A stretch of DNA of 64,000 nucleotides from Nocardia takedensis NBRC 100417 (lineage in GTDB: Bacteria > Actinomycetota > Actinomycetes > Mycobacteriales > Mycobacteriaceae). Positions 35,070-44,091 of the stretch are shown piece after piece. Made by a program: the position numbers and the translations under genes. Each line of letters begins with the position of its first letter. Positions within the stretch are counted from its first letter, which is position 1. The DNA lies in the NCBI RefSeq assembly GCF_000308695.1, contig NZ_BAGG01000068.1, positions 62,001-126,000 of the forward strand, given 5' to 3'. The notes beneath the pieces are model-generated. The model did no database searches. It worked only from the letters and a program-made list of their open reading frames with translations, and had not been told where the DNA came from.

Positions 35070-35975
35070 ATGGTCATTCGACGAAAGATGAGTACGGCGG
35101 CCTGCGCGGCCGCACTGACGGCCGCGGTCCTGCACGTCGGCGGGAGCCCCGTCGCCTCCGCGGCGCCGTGCCCCGACGACTACGTCGTCGCGGTGCCCGG
35201 CACCTGGGAGACCTCCAACTCCGAACCGGAGAAGGGGATGCTGGCCATGGTCACCGACGGCCTGCCCGGCGACGTCCGCGTCGACTACGTCCACTACGCG
35301 GCCACCGCGTTCCCGTGGGAAGGCGACGTCTACGGGCGCTCCAAGCAGGAGGCCACCGACAAGACGCGCGGTCTCGTGGCGGCCATGTCGCGCGAATGCG
35401 CGGGCACCCGGATCGCGCTGCTCGGGTACAGCCAGGGCGCGGACGCCGCCGGTGACGTCGCCGCCGAGGTCGGCACCGGGCTCGGCCCGGCCGCACCCGC
35501 CCAGATCTCCTTGGTCGGCCTGATCGCCGACCCGAAACGCTCCCCGGTGGACAACCTCATCGGCCCGCCGGTGCTCGGCGCGGGCGCGGGCGGACCTCGC
35601 ATCGGCGGCTTCGGCTGGGTCAGCCCGCAGACCTTCACGTTCTGCGCCTCCGGCGATCTGTACTGCTCCATGCCCGACGGCGATTTCGCCGGGCGCATCG
35701 CCGGTCTGGCCGCGCAGTTGTCCAACCCGGACCCGGCCAGGGTCGGCGACTACCAGAACCAGGTGGGCGCGCTCATCAACGACGCGCTCGCCGCGGGCGG
35801 ACTGGGACTGCTGTCGGACCAACTCAACAACACCGCCTACGAGCAGCGGCGCCGCCAGGTGGACGATTTCATCAAATCCGGCATCCACCAGAGCTACCCG
35901 AGCTACCAGGTCGGCGGGGGAGCGACCCCGATCTCCTGGCTGCGGCAGAAGCTGTTCGAGGTCACCCGGGGCTGA
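35070..35975 (+). CDS. secreted cutinase-like serine hydrolase
   Basis: A 301-residue exported alpha/beta hydrolase. The signal peptide ends near VASA (28-31). The nucleophile is Ser121 in GYSQG, the acid is in CASGDLYC (with the typical cutinase Cys pair) and the His in GIHQSYPSY. GGAGAAG precedes the ATG. It is probably a lipid or ester hydrolase of the cell envelope, as with mycobacterial cutinase-like proteins. The C-terminal part after the His is short. It is convergent with the SMP-30-like gene. Confidence 0.83.
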   Translation: MVIRRKMSTAACAAALTAAVLHVGGSPVASAAPCPDDYVVAVPGTWETSNSEPEKGMLAMVTDGLPGDVRVDYVHYAATAFPWEGDVYGRSKQEATDKTRGLVAAMSRECAGTRIALLGYSQGADAAGDVAAEVGTGLGPAAPAQISLVGLIADPKRSPVDNLIGPPVLGAGAGGPRIGGFGWVSPQTFTFCASGDLYCSMPDGDFAGRIAGLAAQLSNPDPARVGDYQNQVGALINDALAAGGLGLLSDQLNNTAYEQRRRQVDDFIKSGIHQSYPSYQVGGGATPISWLRQKLFEVTRG

Positions 35976-35991
35976 ATCGCCCCGGTCGACC

Positions 35992-37008
35992 TCACGCCGG
36001 TCGACTCGACGGCAGGTGCGACACCGCCACGGCGGATTCGCCGAGACTGCCCAGGTACAACGTGCCGTCGAGTTCGACCACTCCGGTGACCATCGAATAG
36101 TCCGTGCCCTCGGTCTGGAGATCGTGCACCAGCGTCCCGTCGAAATCCACCGCCTGGACCCACACGGTGCGTTTCGGTCTCGGATGCACACGCTCGGGCA
36201 ACGACCAGATGAGTTTGCGGAACAGGCCGGGCCGCGGCAGCAGGCGGTCCAGCAGCGGATCGCGGGGCGACGGCAGGGTGATCCAGACCAGTCCGTCGCT
36301 GCCCAGACCCATGTTGTCCGGGAACCCCGGAAGATTCTCCACCAGCAGATCCGTGGTGCCCGCCAGCGGTCCGCTCAACCAGTGCCGTGACACCCGGTAA
36401 CCCGCCGTCTCGGCGACCAGCACGCAACTGCGATCCGGGGCCAGCACCACGCCGTTCGCGAATTTCAGACCGTCCGCCAAGGTTTCGACGGACCCCTCCG
36501 TAGTCCGGCGGAACAGCCGTCCGGTGCAGGAATGCTCGAGCAGATCGCCTTTGTAGTCGGCCAGGGACCACCGCGCGCTCGAGGAGGAGAAATAGATCGT
36601 CCCGTCGGCGTCGCGCACGACATTGCTGGCGAACAGCAATCGCTCGCCATCGATCTCGTCCACCAGGACGGTCAGTTCGCCGTCCGGGGTCAGTTCGAGC
36701 AAGCCGCGCTCGAAATCGCAGATCAACACCCGACCGTCCGGGTCGGCGTGCAGGCCGAGCGGCCGTCCGCCCGTATTCGCGAGCGGGGTGACGGTGTCCG
36801 TGGCCGGATCGACCTTCAGGATCGCGCCGTCGTCGGTGCCGACGATCAGCGTGCCGTCGGGGGCGAGGACCACGTCCTCCGGGCCCGCCGCGGGCAATTC
36901 GATCCGGCGCACCGGGGGGAGGGGAGGGATGCTGCTGGTCCGATGGACACGGCCCGTCGCGGGCGGGGGAGTCCAACGTCGGGGCTGCATCGTCGATCCG
37001 GCGGACAT
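35992..37008 (-). CDS. SMP-30/strictosidine-synthase-like beta-propeller
   Basis: A 338-residue six-bladed propeller protein. It has repeated Asp/Gly strands (GPEDVVLAPDGTLIVGTDDG, GLHADPDGRVLICDFERGL, FANGVVLAPDRSCVLVAETAG) and NLPGFPDNMGLGSDGLVWITL, as in strictosidine-synthase-like/SMP-30 lactonases. No signal peptide is evident. It probably hydrolyses a lactone; the substrate is unknown. Upstream, an imperfect palindrome TAGATATGCGCATCTA (37080-37095) in AT-rich DNA may be an operator. Confidence 0.8.
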   Translation of the reverse strand: MSAGSTMQPRRWTPPPATGRVHRTSSIPPLPPVRRIELPAAGPEDVVLAPDGTLIVGTDDGAILKVDPATDTVTPLANTGGRPLGLHADPDGRVLICDFERGLLELTPDGELTVLVDEIDGERLLFASNVVRDADGTIYFSSSSARWSLADYKGDLLEHSCTGRLFRRTTEGSVETLADGLKFANGVVLAPDRSCVLVAETAGYRVSRHWLSGPLAGTTDLLVENLPGFPDNMGLGSDGLVWITLPSPRDPLLDRLLPRPGLFRKLIWSLPERVHPRPKRTVWVQAVDFDGTLVHDLQTEGTDYSMVTGVVELDGTLYLGSLGESAVAVSHLPSSRPA

Positions 37009-37188
37009 GGCGTCAGGGTAGCTCCGCGCGCGGCCCTCCCGGACCGGATCACACCGAGTAAATTAAACATCGGAATACGTAGATATGCGCATCTAAGCAT
37101 GAGTGCCTGCCTCTGCTGCTCGGAGTTTCAGACCACCTGCATCGCCAAAGACCAGCTGAGGACGGAAAGGGCTCTCGCGGACAGCCGA

Positions 37189-38658
37189 TCAGGGAGTCGT
37201 GAGGTGCGGATCGCGGCCGAAGACGCGCCGGTACACGTCCACCGCGTGGCTGGTGGATTCGGGCGGTCCGGGCGTGAAGCGGTACGTCCGCGTGCCGTCG
37301 GGGCGGTGTCCGGCGCGCAGGAACAGGTCGCCGGGATGGTCGGCGAGGTACCGGGCGCGGGCGTATTCGTACAGGTGGGTGACGAACACGACGCGTACGC
37401 CCGCGGCGAGAAGCGCTTCGATCAGGGGTGTGGCGATCGAGGTGGCGTCGCGTTCGCCGGTCGCGGAGAACGATTCGTTGCACATGAGCAGCGCGCCGGG
37501 GCGGAGTCGGTCGACGGTGCGGCTCATGCGGTCGAGTTCGTCGACGAGTTTGCCGTGGGAGAGCGTGCGGTCCTCGCCGGTGACGAAGTGGGTGAACACG
37601 CCCGCGGTGACGGCGGACTCGAATCGTTCGGCCAGGACGAACATGCCGGCCTGCATCATGACGTGCGCGGCGCCGAGCGCGCGCAGGATCGTGGTCTTGC
37701 CACCGCTGTTGGCCCCGGTGACGACCAGCAGCGTCACCGCCTCGGCCACGAGATCGTTCCCGGTGACCGGTCCCGGATCGGTGAGGCACAGCGCGGGGTC
37801 GCGCAATCCCGTACAGCGCAGGCCCGCGGGGAGCGGGTCCGGCAGGCAGGTGGGCACGCCCGCGCGCTCGAGACGTTCACGAAGGGCGAGACAGCCCAGG
37901 TAGAAGGACAGTTCGGCGCGCAGGGTATGGAAGAAGTCCTGGACGTGGTCGGTCGCCTCGGCGACGACGTCGGCCACCACCCGGATCGCGCGGCCGCGCA
38001 ACCGGGTGAGCGGGTCGAATTCCGGGTCCGGTTCCTCGATCACCCGGAAGGTCCGGCCCGTGCGGCGTCCGAATCGGCGACGGTGCACGGGGTCGTGCAG
38101 GACGAGGTCGGTGACGCGATTGTCCGCGTCCAGACCCGCGCTCAGGTGGACGCCGTGGTCGAAGTCCATCGCGGCCAGTTGGGCGTCGAGGGTGTCGAGA
38201 TAGCGGTCGTCGAGTTCGGCGGCGACGGTCGCGACGAGGTCGGTGAATCCGGCGGAGTCGAAGAGGTGGCCGTCACGGTCGCAGGCGGCGCGTAGGCGCC
38301 GCAGCAGGGCGACCAGGTCGGTGAGCGGTCGCAGCGCGAGCAGCAGTTTGCCGTTCGCCTGGTGGGCGGGGCCGACCTTCCAGCGCTTGACCTGTCCGGC
38401 CTCGACGGCGATGCGGTGCAGGGCGCGGACGGCGTCGGGGTGGGCGTGACAGTCGGCCTGGACCGCGTGGCGGTGGCGGATCACCTCGGGATCGGTCACC
38501 GGCGCGGCGAGCACCGCGTGGATCGCCGCGAGGGCGATGGGGTCGTCCCGTGCCATCGCGGCACAGAGGGAGTCGATCCCGAGGTCGTGGAAGGCGGCGT
38601 CGCCGTGCGTCGCCGGGGTCGGGGCCGGGTCGTGGCCGGTGGGCCACAGCAGATTCAC
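37189..38658 (-). CDS. MutS-like ATPase, second of a pair
   Basis: About 489 residues from a GTG overlapping the upstream gene's stop (GTGA). It has only the MutS clamp/lever-like helices and ATPase domain V: no mismatch-reading N-terminal domain. Walker A is GANSGGKTT (about 314). The Walker B/signature region is LLMCNESFSATGERDATSI (about 391), where canonical MutS has DEIGRGT; the D is N and the catalytic E is kept. FVTHLYEYA carries the switch His. It probably forms a dimer with its partner and acts on DNA or RNA structures; the role is unknown. Confidence 0.8.
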   Translation of the reverse strand: MNLLWPTGHDPAPTPATHGDAAFHDLGIDSLCAAMARDDPIALAAIHAVLAAPVTDPEVIRHRHAVQADCHAHPDAVRALHRIAVEAGQVKRWKVGPAHQANGKLLLALRPLTDLVALLRRLRAACDRDGHLFDSAGFTDLVATVAAELDDRYLDTLDAQLAAMDFDHGVHLSAGLDADNRVTDLVLHDPVHRRRFGRRTGRTFRVIEEPDPEFDPLTRLRGRAIRVVADVVAEATDHVQDFFHTLRAELSFYLGCLALRERLERAGVPTCLPDPLPAGLRCTGLRDPALCLTDPGPVTGNDLVAEAVTLLVVTGANSGGKTTILRALGAAHVMMQAGMFVLAERFESAVTAGVFTHFVTGEDRTLSHGKLVDELDRMSRTVDRLRPGALLMCNESFSATGERDATSIATPLIEALLAAGVRVVFVTHLYEYARARYLADHPGDLFLRAGHRPDGTRTYRFTPGPPESTSHAVDVYRRVFGRDPHLTTP

Positions 38659-40157
38659 CCGCACGTCGGAATCCTCGCGGCGACGCGGTCGGCGGTGAGT
38701 CCGAATCGCTCGGCCAGAACGACCGCGTGCGCGAGTCCGTCGGCCGGGCGGCGCTCGAGGCGGTAGGTGCGGCGGGCCGGGTCCCCGGGATCGGTGGCCG
38801 CCACCATGCTGACGATTTCGGGGCCGCCGCGGGCGAGTTCGTCGAAGAAGGTCACCCACACCGCGATCGCGCCGCGCGCCACGATCCGGTCCAGGACGGC
38901 ACGCCCGATCCGCACGGCGTCGGCGGTCCCCGTCGCGCTGAAACTCTCGTTGAGGATGATCAGGCTGTCGGCGGTGGCGGCGGCGAGGGTGTCACGCAGG
39001 CGGCCCAGTTCCTCGGCGAGACGCCCGTCCGGGTCGGTGGGCCGTTCGGGTCGTTCGAAATGGGTGAACACCCGGTCGGGCAGCGGCAGGCACGCTTCGC
39101 GAGCGGGCACCGGGCAGCCGAGAGCGGCAAAGTGCGCGAGTTGGCCGAAGGTGCGGGCGAAGGTCGTCTTGCCGCCCTGGTTCGGCCCGGTCACCACCAG
39201 CACGCGTTCGGCGCCGGAGAGGCTGAACGAATTTCCCACCACCGCCACACCTTCGACGAGCAGGCCGAGGTCCTTGGCGTCCTCGGCGTAGACCGGGGTG
39301 CCACGGACGGCGAGGGCGGGCAGGCACGTCGGGGTGTCGAGTCGGCGGAGGAAGGCCAGGTAGTGCAGATAGAACTGGATCTCGCGATCGAAGGTGACCA
39401 GGTGCGGGGCGAGGAAGTCGGCGTGGTCGCGGGCGAATTCGGTCAGGTGACGGAACTCGGCGGGGTACAGGGCGGCGACTTGTTCGAGGATCTGTTCGTC
39501 CATGTGGTTCGGCTCGATCGAACCCGGTGCGGGGTGCGATCGGCGGGGCGGGCCGGAACCGAAGCGGGCGAACAGGTTCGTGATGGCGGCGCTGTAGTCG
39601 GGGGCGTCGCCCGCTGGGGACACCTCCACCGTGCGGTCCACGATCCGCAGGTCGTAGCGCACCTGATCGAGTGCCCGGGTCAGCGCTCGTGCGTCGGCGG
39701 CCAGGCGGGTGAACTCGGGACCAGCGACGTAGGCGATGAGGTGCTCCCGCCAACGGAGCAGCGCGCGGGCCGAGAGCGGCACGGCGTGCAATGCCTCGGC
39801 CGAGCGCGTGACGGCATCGACGTAGTCCGCGGCGGCCCGCAGGTGGCAGCGGTTCCGCTGGAGCGGATGCTGGAGAAGTTCTCGGCGGGTTCGCAGTGCG
39901 CGGACACGCCGCATCCGGTCGGCGAACTCCTCGAGGACGGCCAGGACGGCGTCGTCGGCGAGATTCTCGAACACCTCTCGGCGGTGGCGCAACTTGTCCG
40001 GGTCGAGCAGTGGCCGTGTGAACCAGTCGCGCAGTGCGTAGGGGTCCGCGCCGACCAGGGCGGTGAGGATGCGATCGAGATCGAGGTCCTCGGCGACGCC
40101 TCGGGGCACGGGCGGGGGAGTGGACCGCTCCGACCACAGCACGCTGATGTCCGGCAT
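38655..40157 (-). CDS. MutS-like ATPase, first of a pair
   Basis: About 500 residues. The ATG at 40157 follows GGAGGCGGGGAG. Like its neighbour it lacks mismatch-recognition domain I. Helical regions (LRDWFTRPLLDPDKLRHRRE) lead to Walker A GPNQGGKTT (about 324) and LIILNESFSATGTADAVRI (about 397). The switch region reads WVTFFDELAR, without the expected TH dipeptide, so the two subunits may be functionally unequal. It is translationally coupled to the downstream paralogue. Confidence 0.8.
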   Translation of the reverse strand: MPDISVLWSERSTPPPVPRGVAEDLDLDRILTALVGADPYALRDWFTRPLLDPDKLRHRREVFENLADDAVLAVLEEFADRMRRVRALRTRRELLQHPLQRNRCHLRAAADYVDAVTRSAEALHAVPLSARALLRWREHLIAYVAGPEFTRLAADARALTRALDQVRYDLRIVDRTVEVSPAGDAPDYSAAITNLFARFGSGPPRRSHPAPGSIEPNHMDEQILEQVAALYPAEFRHLTEFARDHADFLAPHLVTFDREIQFYLHYLAFLRRLDTPTCLPALAVRGTPVYAEDAKDLGLLVEGVAVVGNSFSLSGAERVLVVTGPNQGGKTTFARTFGQLAHFAALGCPVPAREACLPLPDRVFTHFERPERPTDPDGRLAEELGRLRDTLAAATADSLIILNESFSATGTADAVRIGRAVLDRIVARGAIAVWVTFFDELARGGPEIVSMVAATDPGDPARRTYRLERRPADGLAHAVVLAERFGLTADRVAARIPTCG

Positions 40158-40299
40158 CTCCCCGCCTCCGTCGGTCGTTCCGCCCCTCGTCCGCACGGTA
40201 GAGAACGCCTTACCGGCCGTCAAGTAAACTGCGGATCGGGCCTGGTGGGGCAGGGGAGAGGTAGGGTGGGGTCGGGTTTGTGGTCCGACCCCACGGTCC

Positions 40300-41019
40300 T
40301 CACGGCTGTCGGGTGATGGCGTACCAGAGCAGTGCGAGCGTCCCGAGGACGAACAGCGGGGAGATCACCCAGGTCTCGATCTTGTTGCCGGTGCGGTCGA
40401 TGATGGGCAGGCGCACACGGAAATCCAGCGGCCAGAACAGGCGGCACCCGCGGTCGGTGAGGCAGTCGCCGAGGATGTGGGTCAGCGCGCCCAGGGCGAC
40501 GACGAACGGCAGGAACGAGGGTTTGTCGGCGAGCCAGTGATCCATGACGAAGGTGCCGCAGACCGCGAGGACGACGACGGTGCCCCACGCGCGCACGCCG
40601 TCGCCGCCGGGGCCCAGGTGCAGGGCGCGCACGGCGAGCGCGAGCAGGAAGAAGACCAGGGCGAGAGCGAACGGGCGGCCGAGCCAGTGCACGCCCGCCC
40701 AGGTGGCGCAGAAGGCGACGGCGACGAACAGCAGCGAGTGGGTGCCCTTGCGGTGTCCGCCGGACAGTTTCGCGATGATCTTGCACAGCACGTAGGAGAC
40801 GGGGCCCAGGACGTGGGCGATCGAACTCTTGGGGTGGTCGGCGTCGGGCAGTAACGCGGCCCCGGCGGTGAGGAAGGTGCCGAGCAGCAGTTCGACGATG
40901 CCGAGGTGGCCGGTTCCCTCCTGGACGACGGGATAGGTCAACACCGTGACGGGCAGCGCGACCGCCGCCCCCGACCAGGCCAACGCGCCGCTGGTCGCAT
41001 GAGAATGTCCGAGCACCAC
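40300..41019 (-). CDS. YdjM-like metal-dependent membrane hydrolase
   Basis: A 239-residue membrane protein. The metal-binding pattern HSHATSG, LLPDADHPKSS, HRKGTHSLLF and THILGDCLTDRGCRLFWPL is that of the YdjM/LexA-regulated (DUF457) family. About five membrane helices are present. It may be a membrane-bound phosphohydrolase; the substrate is unknown. It starts at a GTG. Confidence 0.82.
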   Translation of the reverse strand: MVLGHSHATSGALAWSGAAVALPVTVLTYPVVQEGTGHLGIVELLLGTFLTAGAALLPDADHPKSSIAHVLGPVSYVLCKIIAKLSGGHRKGTHSLLFVAVAFCATWAGVHWLGRPFALALVFFLLALAVRALHLGPGGDGVRAWGTVVVLAVCGTFVMDHWLADKPSFLPFVVALGALTHILGDCLTDRGCRLFWPLDFRVRLPIIDRTGNKIETWVISPLFVLGTLALLWYAITRQP

Positions 41020-41359
41020 TCGACGTTAATCGAATCGTCGCGCGGAATGTACCGGCCGGCAACCTGAATGTCGTTGTCGCGCCGCGCTTCCCGTGGATGA
41101 GATCAAGATCACCAACGATTCGGCCACCGCTGCCGGGCGTCTCGGGCGGCGGGCGTGGACGAGCGGTGTCGCCGGGGTGGCGGACACTCGACTCGCGAGT
41201 GTTCATCGGGGCCGCTATGCTCTGGACCCGGAATCCCGACCGCGCGTCGAAACCGCTTGTCGGTCTACCTATTTGACGTGTCACCCAAATGTGTCGGGAC
41301 CGCCGGGGCCAAGGAGCACTTCCCCGATCGATCGAGCGCGCGAGGATGGTAGTACGGAC
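41020..41359. other. regulatory region upstream of the conservon
   Basis: About 340 bases. It contains an inverted repeat ACACTCG-ACTCG-CGAGTGT (41184-41202) and a TTGACG (41273-41278) that may be a -35 element. One frame continues upstream from cvnA but does not look coding before about 41340. Confidence 0.45.
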
Positions 41360-42709
41360 TTGTCGGAGTCATCGAACACGGCAGATGACGGTCTCACGGA
41401 ACCCGCGCCCCGGCCCCGCCGATTACCGCATCTGACCTGGTGGACGACATTGGTCGCCACCTCCGGCGGCTCGGCCGCGGCGGTCTACTACGCGCCCGAG
41501 GACTTCCGGATTCCGCTGAGCATCGGCACCGGAACGACCTCGGTGGTGCTGTCCGTGGCGATCTCGGCGGCGGTGTACTTCCGCCGCGCGGCGCTCGACG
41601 CGCGCGCCGACGCCGCGGATGTCCGCGCCGCGGCCACCGAACACGTCGCCGCCGCCGACGCGCATCTGCATCAGCGACTCGGTGCCGCGGAACAATCCGT
41701 CGCCCTGCTCCGCGGCGACGCCTCGGGCAGCGAGAGCCGACGCGTGGCGGCCATGGCGGCCTTCGCGGGCGCCGCCGGACGCATGCAGGCCATGACCACC
41801 AGCATGCTCGCCGAACTGCGCGAGATGGAGCACCGGCACTCCGACCCCGACGTGCTGGCCGACCTGCTGCACCTGGACCACCGCACCGCCCAGGCGGGCA
41901 GGCTCGCCGACTCCATCGCGGTGCTCAGCGGCGCGCGTTCGGGCCGCCGGTGGGCCAAACCGATTGCCATGCAGTCGATCCTGCGCGGTGCGATGGGCCG
42001 GGTCGCGGGTTATCAGCGGGTGCGGTTGCGCGCGGTCGCCAGTATCGCCGTGGCCGGTCACGCCGCCGAGGCGGTCATGCACCTGCTGGCGGAGTTGATC
42101 GACAACGCCTGCAACTTCTCTCCGCCCACCACCGAGGTCCACCTGTACGCGGCGGAGGTGCCCGCCGGGGTGATCATCACCATCGAGGACAGCGGTCTGG
42201 TGATGAGCGATTCGGCGCTGCGCCGCGCCGAAGCCGCCGTCGCGCCGGACAGTTCCGGGGGACGGCCGAGCGCGCCGGACCTGTCGAGCCTGTCCGGCAC
42301 ACGGTTGGGTCTGGCGGTCGTCGGGCATCTGGCCCGCAAGCACGGGCTGACGGTGTCCTACCGCCCGTCGGCCATCGGCGGCACCGCGGTGGTCGTGGTG
42401 GTGCCACGGGACCTGACCACCCGCGTCGACACGTCCGTCGTGGAACCGCCGGTCACCCCGCCGCCGCCCAAGGCCGCGGCCGCGCGCCCGGCCGCCGTCC
42501 CCGCGGCGTCGACGGAACTGCCGAAACGGCGGCGCGGCAGCACCTTCGCCGCCGTGCATCCCGAAGGGCTCACGGCGCAAGGCCGCGCCGAAGCCGACAC
42601 CGCGGTCGCACCGGCGCGCCCGGCGTCGCTGGGCGCCTTCCAGCGGGCCATCACCGGCCGCGAGGCCGCCGTACCCACCCCATCCGCCGCCGAGGAGACC
42701 GATCGATGA
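41360..42709 (+). CDS. cvnA: conservon sensor-like ATP-binding protein
   Basis: About 449 residues. A short N-terminus and two membrane helices (TTLVATSGGSAAAVYYAPE, SIGTGTTSVVLSVAISAAVYF) precede a coiled-coil Ala-rich stretch. Then comes the HATPase domain (N-box LAELIDNACNFSPP, IEDSGLVMSDSAL, LGLAVVGHLARKHGLTV). A long Pro/Ala C-terminus follows. This is the CvnA layout of Streptomyces conservons: a membrane sensor with a histidine-kinase-like ATPase but no typical receiver partner. The TTG start at 41360 is uncertain. Its stop overlaps cvnB (ATGA). Confidence 0.85.
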   Translation: MSESSNTADDGLTEPAPRPRRLPHLTWWTTLVATSGGSAAAVYYAPEDFRIPLSIGTGTTSVVLSVAISAAVYFRRAALDARADAADVRAAATEHVAAADAHLHQRLGAAEQSVALLRGDASGSESRRVAAMAAFAGAAGRMQAMTTSMLAELREMEHRHSDPDVLADLLHLDHRTAQAGRLADSIAVLSGARSGRRWAKPIAMQSILRGAMGRVAGYQRVRLRAVASIAVAGHAAEAVMHLLAELIDNACNFSPPTTEVHLYAAEVPAGVIITIEDSGLVMSDSALRRAEAAVAPDSSGGRPSAPDLSSLSGTRLGLAVVGHLARKHGLTVSYRPSAIGGTAVVVVVPRDLTTRVDTSVVEPPVTPPPPKAAAARPAAVPAASTELPKRRRGSTFAAVHPEGLTAQGRAEADTAVAPARPASLGAFQRAITGREAAVPTPSAAEETDR

Positions 42710-43122
42710 CCACGACCGCGCCCGCCGAACTGGCCTGGCTGCTCGAACAGTTGCTGACCCGCACGCCGCAGACCCGGCACGCGCTGCTGCTGTCCAGCGA
42801 CGGGTTGAAGATGTGCCACACCGAACGGCTCACCGAGGACAGCGCCGATCAGCTCGCCGCGATCGCCGCGGGCATCCAGAGCCTGGCCCACGGCGCGTCC
42901 ATCGAGTTCGGCGACGGCCGCTCCGGGGTCCGCCAGTCGATGACCGAGTTCTACGGCGGCATCCTGTTCATCGTCGACGCCGGTATGGGCGCGCACATCG
43001 CGGTGGTGGCCTCCGAGGAGGCCGACGCGGGGCTGGTCGGGCACAACATGCGCGAACTGGTCGAGCAACTCGGCGATCATCTCGCGACCGCGCCGCGGGT
43101 GGGCGAGGCGAGCGTGTCGTGA
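42706..43122 (+). CDS. cvnB: roadblock/LC7 protein of the conservon
   Basis: A 138-residue roadblock/LC7 domain (ELAWLLEQLLTRTPQTRHALLLSSDGL, then GGILFIVDAGMGAHIAVVAS). It probably modulates the GTPase CvnD, as Mgl-type roadblock proteins do. It overlaps cvnA by four bases and cvnC by four. Confidence 0.9.
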   Translation: MTTTAPAELAWLLEQLLTRTPQTRHALLLSSDGLKMCHTERLTEDSADQLAAIAAGIQSLAHGASIEFGDGRSGVRQSMTEFYGGILFIVDAGMGAHIAVVASEEADAGLVGHNMRELVEQLGDHLATAPRVGEASVS

Positions 43123-43484
43123 GCAGACCGGGGCGCGACGACGATCCGGATCGGCTCTACACGCTCACCGGCGGTCGCAGTAGGCCCGATTTCGACCGAT
43201 TCGACCTGGTGACCCTGGTGGTCAGCGAGTCGGGGCCGACCTCGGGGATGAGTACCGAACAGGCGGCGATCCTGTCGATGTGCCGCGCCCCGACGGCGGT
43301 GGTGGAGATCGCCGCCGAACTACGAATTCCCGTCGGCATCACCACGATCCTGCTGTCGGACCTGCTGCACGCGGGCAAGATCACGGTGCGGCATCCGCAT
43401 CCGGCCGACAACGCCGAGACCTGGCACGCGATGCCGGACACCACCACCCTGGAGAAGGTGCTCGTTGGACTCCGCAGTCTCTGA
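43119..43484 (+). CDS. cvnC: DUF742 protein of the conservon
   Basis: A 121-residue DUF742 protein with YTLTGGRSRP, then a winged-helix-like segment STEQAAILSMCRAPTAVVEIAAELRIPVGITTILLSDL. DUF742 is the third conserved member of conservons; it may link sensor and GTPase or bind DNA. It overlaps cvnB (GTGA) and shares 20 bases with cvnD. Confidence 0.9.
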   Translation: MSRPGRDDDPDRLYTLTGGRSRPDFDRFDLVTLVVSESGPTSGMSTEQAAILSMCRAPTAVVEIAAELRIPVGITTILLSDLLHAGKITVRHPHPADNAETWHAMPDTTTLEKVLVGLRSL

Positions 43485-44091
43485 TCCTCGGCCCGCGCGG
43501 GCCGAGGCGCCCCTGCACGCCGCCACCCGGACCGCGATGAAGATCGTCATCGTGGGCGGTTTCGGGGTGGGCAAGACCACGATGGTGCGGTCGGTGAGCG
43601 AGATCCGGCCGCTGGACACCGAGGCCACCATGACCCAGGAGGGTCTGCTGGTCGATGATCTGACGGGGGTGACCGGGAAGTCCACGACCACGGTCGCTTT
43701 CGATTTCGGCCGCATCCGGGTCGATGACGAACATGTGCTGTATCTGTTCGGCGCGCCCGGACAGGAGCGGTTCTGGTTCCTGTGGGATCGGCTGTTCAGC
43801 GGCGCGCTGGGCGCGATCGTGCTGTTGGACCCGCTGCGGATCTCCGACTCCTGGTACGCGATCGACCGGCTCGAACATCAGCGGGTGCCGTTCGTGGTGG
43901 CGTGCAACAATTTCGGGGGGTCGTTCCATCCGGATCGGATCCGCGACGCGCTGGACCTGGACCCGCACGTGCCGTTGATCGAATGCGACGCGCGGGTGCG
44001 CGAGTCGTGTCGGGACGTGTTGGTGACGTTGGTGGAGCACCTGTTCGCGCGGCGCGCGCGGTCGGGCGGGGGAGAGGTGGTGTCGGCGTGA
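43465..44091 (+). CDS. cvnD: small GTPase of the conservon
   Basis: A 208-residue Ras-like/MglA-type GTPase. G1 is GGFGVGKTT (31-39), the G3 region is FGAPGQERFW (DxxG degenerate) and the G4 region CNNF departs from NKxD. It probably acts as a molecular switch downstream of CvnA/B. The TTG start lies within cvnC. The stop overlaps the P450 GTG. Confidence 0.9.
   Translation: MDSAVSDPRPARAEAPLHAATRTAMKIVIVGGFGVGKTTMVRSVSEIRPLDTEATMTQEGLLVDDLTGVTGKSTTTVAFDFGRIRVDDEHVLYLFGAPGQERFWFLWDRLFSGALGAIVLLDPLRISDSWYAIDRLEHQRVPFVVACNNFGGSFHPDRIRDALDLDPHVPLIECDARVRESCRDVLVTLVEHLFARRARSGGGEVVSA

Noticed and set aside
37080..37095. TAGATATGCGCATCTA as a firm operator of the SMP-30-like gene
   Set aside because: Only the outer five bases pair symmetrically; mentioned in the gene entry but not called as a feature.
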